The translations under genes were made by a program, and so were the position numbers. This document shows, piece after piece, positions 60,914 through 64,000 of a DNA stretch of 64,000 nucleotides (position 1 is the stretch's first letter; the number at the start of each line of letters is the position of its first letter). Where the stretch lies: positions 62,001 through 126,000 of the forward strand of contig CAJNDT010005735.1 in NCBI GenBank assembly GCA_905221615.1, read 5' to 3'. The notes under the pieces are model-generated. The model had not been told where the DNA came from. It did no database searches and worked only from the letters and a program-made list of their open reading frames with translations. The stretch comes from Symbiodinium sp. CCMP2592 (lineage: Eukaryota; Sar; Dinophyceae; Suessiales; Symbiodiniaceae).

Positions 60914-62400
60914 TAGGTTTCGGCTTTAAGATGGTTTAAGGCTTACAGTCTTACAGGGTTCAGGGTAGGGCCTGGAGTAGGGTTGGCGGTTCCTAAACCC
61001 CAAACTCCGGCGCTTAAGGTGTGGGGGTCTCAGGATGCGGAGTGAACCCTAAACCCCCAACACCCCTAAAACCCGTATACTATGGGGTTTGCGGGTTCTT
61101 CGTCATTGTTGGATAACATTTTACATGTTTACATGGGTACTTGAACCGAATAAGGCATAGAAACACCGATATTGAATCCTATCCCAACAATGAACTAGGA
61201 AAGGACGCAGGATTCATTATGGGATTTACGATTTCTAAAGTTCGGAGCTCTCGGGTCGCTGTTTCAGGCCGCAGGGTTTGAACTTCTCTGGAGTTTAAGA
61301 CTGGGACTTCAACCCTACGGCCGAGGGTTTAGGGGGTTCAGGGTGGAGGGGTTTAGGGTTTGGGTTTGGAGTTTAGGGTTTAGGTGCAGGGCTTTAAGGG
61401 TGTAATATAGGGGCCTTGATAATTAGAACAGGGTTTGGGGTATATTGTGATGTAAATATAACAAGGAACCCCCACAATAGTATAGGGAATTATTAAAAGC
61501 CTCTATGTTAAGGTTTAGGACCTAGGACTTACAGGAATGTAAACAAAGCATTGACTATCTAAGTTTCCACCCGCTGTGCTGCTTTCGCACGCAAACGCTC
61601 CATCCGAGTTCCTTTCTTCAGCTATCCCCTCTACAAGGTTGCAATCTGTAGTGGCACAGGAGGGTTCTGAACAATTAGCCCCATCGTGCATCCTAGCTGC
61701 TAGCAACAGGGCTGCAGTAGAAAGGCCCAGAACCACTATGAAACTGCAATCCCCCACCCCCAACCCATAGAAGGAAACTAATCCCGAAGCCACAACCCGC
61801 CCCCCGGGCCCCCCGCAACCCTAAAAGCTCTAAACCCTAATCCCTAAACCCTGCTCCTCAAGCTCTAAAACCCCCAACAAAAACTCGAAACCCTTATCCC
61901 CAAACCCCAAAACCACCAAAAAAAAAACTACGGCCTCGTATGCTGGTGCCCCACTGAGTTGTACGAGACCAGCAGACTCCAATCGCCACTATCAGCCCGC
62001 CAGGACCTGGCTCTCGCATTTCTCCCTTTCTCTGCTTTGGGTGCTTTGGGTTTCGGGTTTAGGGTTTTGGGTTTTGGGGTTTAGGGTTTTGGGTTTTGGG
62101 GTTTAGGGTTTGGGGTTTAGGGGCTTAGGGTTTGGGGCTCAGGGTTGTTTATGTTCTGTTCTGGCTGTTGTCACCGGCAGTTGCTCTCCTTGCTTGGCGA
62201 AATTTTGGTGGGTGTGGGGCGTGGCGAGTCGCGAAACCCTCACCCTGACTACGCACCCGAAACCCTCAAATCTGAACTACTCTACACTCGACACTTTGAG
62301 CTTCACATCTGACGAAATTAGCCCCTGCCTTTTCAGGGCCTCAGGGTTAAAACCATACAAGCCCTTCTAAGGTAAGCTCTACTTTCAGAACCAGTGGTCT

Positions 62401-62480
62401 CCTAAACCCTAAACCCTAAACCCTAACCCTAAACCCTAAACCCTAAACCCTAAACCCTAACCCTACACCCCAAACCCTAA
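62401..62480 (-). repeat. best telomere-like CCCTAAA array
   Basis: About eleven tandem CCCTAAA or CCCTAA units, the longest clean array in the window. The mixture with CCCTAA is like degenerating telomere repeat. Confidence 0.9.
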
Positions 62481-62634
62481 CCCTAACCCTAAACTTGGCC
62501 CTAAACCCTATACCCTAACCCGAAACCCTAAACCACACCAGCCTCAAGCCCAAAAAGCCCGAGCCCTAGACCCGAAACACTGAACCGCAAAGAAGCCCGA
62601 AGCCCCATCATCCCAGCACTGAACGTAAGACGCA

Positions 62635-62737
62635 TGGGTAGTTGTGAAAATTATGGTTCCTTTTTGGGTACCCTAAATCTTAGGTGCCGTACTATTTTCA
62701 GGACAAAAAAGGGAACCATAATTTTGACAACCACCCA
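62635..62737. mobile_element. hairpin element, family F, copy 2
   Basis: TGGGTAGTTGTGAAAATTAT to AATTTTGACAACCACCCA. The interior again reads GGGTACCCTAAATCTTAGGTG. Confidence 0.75.
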
Positions 62738-62799
62738 CATGACCCTCGATCCTCGGCACTCAAACCTCAATCCTCAAGCCGGTGAGCTGGGTGCAAGCG

Positions 62800-63010
62800 G
62801 GTGGTATGGTTAAGAGTTTTTGGCTTCGGGATTCAGGGCTTGGGCGGCTTAGGGTTCAGGGCTTGGGCGGCTCAGGGTTCAGAGCTTGGGCGGCTCAGGG
62901 TTTAGAGTTTAGGTTCGGGGTTTAGAGTTTATCTAGGTTCGGGGTTTAGGGTTTAGGTTCGGGGTTTAGGGTTTAGGTTCGGGGTTTAGGGTTTAGGGTT
63001 TGGGGTTTGG
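62800..63010 (+). repeat. tandem TTTAGGTTCGGGG-type telomere variants
   Basis: Short tandem repeats AGGGTTCAGGGCTTGGGCGG (three times) and then GGTTTAGGTTCGGGGTTTAG (four times), both built from telomere-like words. Confidence 0.75.
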
Positions 63011-63673
63011 TGTTTACGTCTCAGACTTTAGGGTTTGGGGATTCGGGGCTAGGGGTGTAGGGTTGGAGCTTTGCGGCTTAGGGTGAAGGGGACCACATGG
63101 AATCCTCGCGGAAGCTTCTCTTGGGATTTAGGGTTCAGGCCTCTCTGCAGTATCGGGGATGTGTGTCCACCGTACTGCTTCCGACGATGCTTACCGCAGA
63201 ATAAGCAACATGATAAGTAATAAGAAGAAGAAGAGGAAAAAGAAGCATATTCACAGCAGTTATACCAAACATGATAGGGTCATGAATATCGTTGCTGCTT
63301 GTTCTGCCTTGTGCCTCCGGAGCATAAGCCCGCTACACCCAAACTGAAGAGCCTGCCAACACAACCTGAACCCCAGAACCCCGACTCTGACTTGGGACCA
63401 GACCATACCCCAAACTGAAAACCCCAAACTAATACTAAAACTAATAATACCTATAATACTACTAATAATCCTGATAGAAGTACTAATAAGACTAGTAATA
63501 ATAGTAATAGTTTACCTAGACCATACCCTCAAACTCTTCTGGCCCGTAGAGAAGCCTTGCAGGCTCAAGCACCCAGACAAAGGCTTAAAGAACCCTAAAC
63601 CCACCACCAAAACGTTGGCTCCTCAAGACAACCTCAAAGCCGAAACCCTAAGCCCTAAATCATAGTCCCAGAA

Positions 63674-63776
63674 TGAGTGGTTGTCAAAATTAGGGTCCCT
63701 TTTTGGGTCCCTATTCTAATACGGCACCTAATATTTAGGGTACCCATAAGGGGACCATAATTTTGACACCTACCCA
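63674..63776. mobile_element. hairpin element, family F, copy 3, inverted
   Basis: GAGTGGTTGTCAAAATTAGG to CCATAATTTTGACACCTACCC. The interior CACCTAATATTTAGGGTACCC is in the opposite orientation to copies 1 and 2. Confidence 0.75.
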
Positions 63777-64000
63777 AATCCCAAAACCCAAGCCCTAAAC
63801 CGAGAAACCCGGGCCGGCGGACCAAAGGTCTCCAAAGCTGTCGCTGCGGTTGTCCGCTGGAGCTCCACCATGCAGCCATAGCGTGCCTGACACTCTTGAT
63901 GGTTTAGGGTTTAGGGTTTTAGGGTTTAGGGGCCTGACGCTCTTGATGTTTTTTTGTTTTTTTTTTTTGGGGGGGGGGCTCCTTTTTCCAACTGATTCGC

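Larger units (their letters stand above)
39957..64000. repeat. degenerate interstitial telomere-like region
   Basis: CCCTAAA and TTTAGGG words and one- or two-base variants recur through this whole 24-kb stretch, in both orientations and mostly as short arrays of 2-6 units, between hairpin elements. TTTAGGG is the plant-type telomere repeat and has been reported from dinoflagellates. Apart from the Penelope-like element no gene was supported; short ORFs are fortuitous. The mixed orientation argues against a single internalised telomere. Confidence 0.8.

Noticed and set aside
1..64000. CRISPR array, bacterial operon, rRNA or tRNA genes
   Set aside because: No regular spacer-repeat pattern, Shine-Dalgarno series or recognisable RNA gene was seen by eye. 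A tRNAscan or Rfam run was not possible.

Overview
The window looks like dinoflagellate nuclear DNA, probably of a Symbiodiniaceae-type genome. The signs are copia-type retroelements carrying DNA-modification-like domains, Gly-Lys repeat proteins, two clustered fragments matching the 3' end of the dinoflagellate spliced leader, plant-type telomere-like CCCTAAA/TTTAGGG filler, genes split into short exons, and almost no compact genes. No rRNA, tRNA, CRISPR or bacterial operon was seen. The assignment rests on sequence character alone.

Region 1 (1-14.6 kb) is a nest of two retrotransposons. A plus-strand copia-type element (gag, CCHC knuckle, DSGA protease, methyltransferase-like motif block, DDE integrase, 2OG-Fe(II)-dioxygenase-like block, YVDD reverse transcriptase) is interrupted inside gag by an 8.6 kb minus-strand tyrosine-recombinase retrotransposon (505-9101). 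That element has the split-direct-repeat layout A1-internal-B1-A2-B2. Its recombinase gene unusually lies first, and its reverse transcriptase has lost the catalytic palm. Its whole length, coding and non-coding, carries the tetramer TAGC (GCTA on the sense strand) about once per 30 bases. This stops at the element borders and is the most striking signal in the window.

Region 2 (14.6-39 kb) holds broken or spliced host and mobile gene pieces. These include an unidentified acidic-tailed protein (14.9-16.4 kb), a 262-bp tandem repeat with long (CG)n blocks, two spliced-leader-like fragments, an unidentified fragmented minus-strand gene (17.9-20.4 kb), and a probable multi-exon minus-strand gene from about 27.0 to 22.0 kb with a Gly-Lys-rich N-terminus and an acidic, Trp-rich C-terminus. 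From 27 to 39 kb there are only isolated exon-like pieces and simple repeats.

Region 3 (40-64 kb) is gene-poor, degenerate interstitial telomere-like DNA in both orientations. It is studded with about two dozen short hairpin-forming inverted-repeat elements in at least seven families, several with TA target duplications. In it sits a Penelope-like retroelement (46.8-50.8 kb, minus strand) with 356-bp terminal direct repeats, no visible GIY-YIG endonuclease, a 1.1 kb minisatellite grown from its own end, and a 172-bp duplication of flanking telomere-like sequence on both sides.

Most mobile genes here are decayed by frameshifts, stops or deletions. No metabolic operon or intact host pathway is present. 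Exon borders and family names are inferred by eye and are stated with matching caution.
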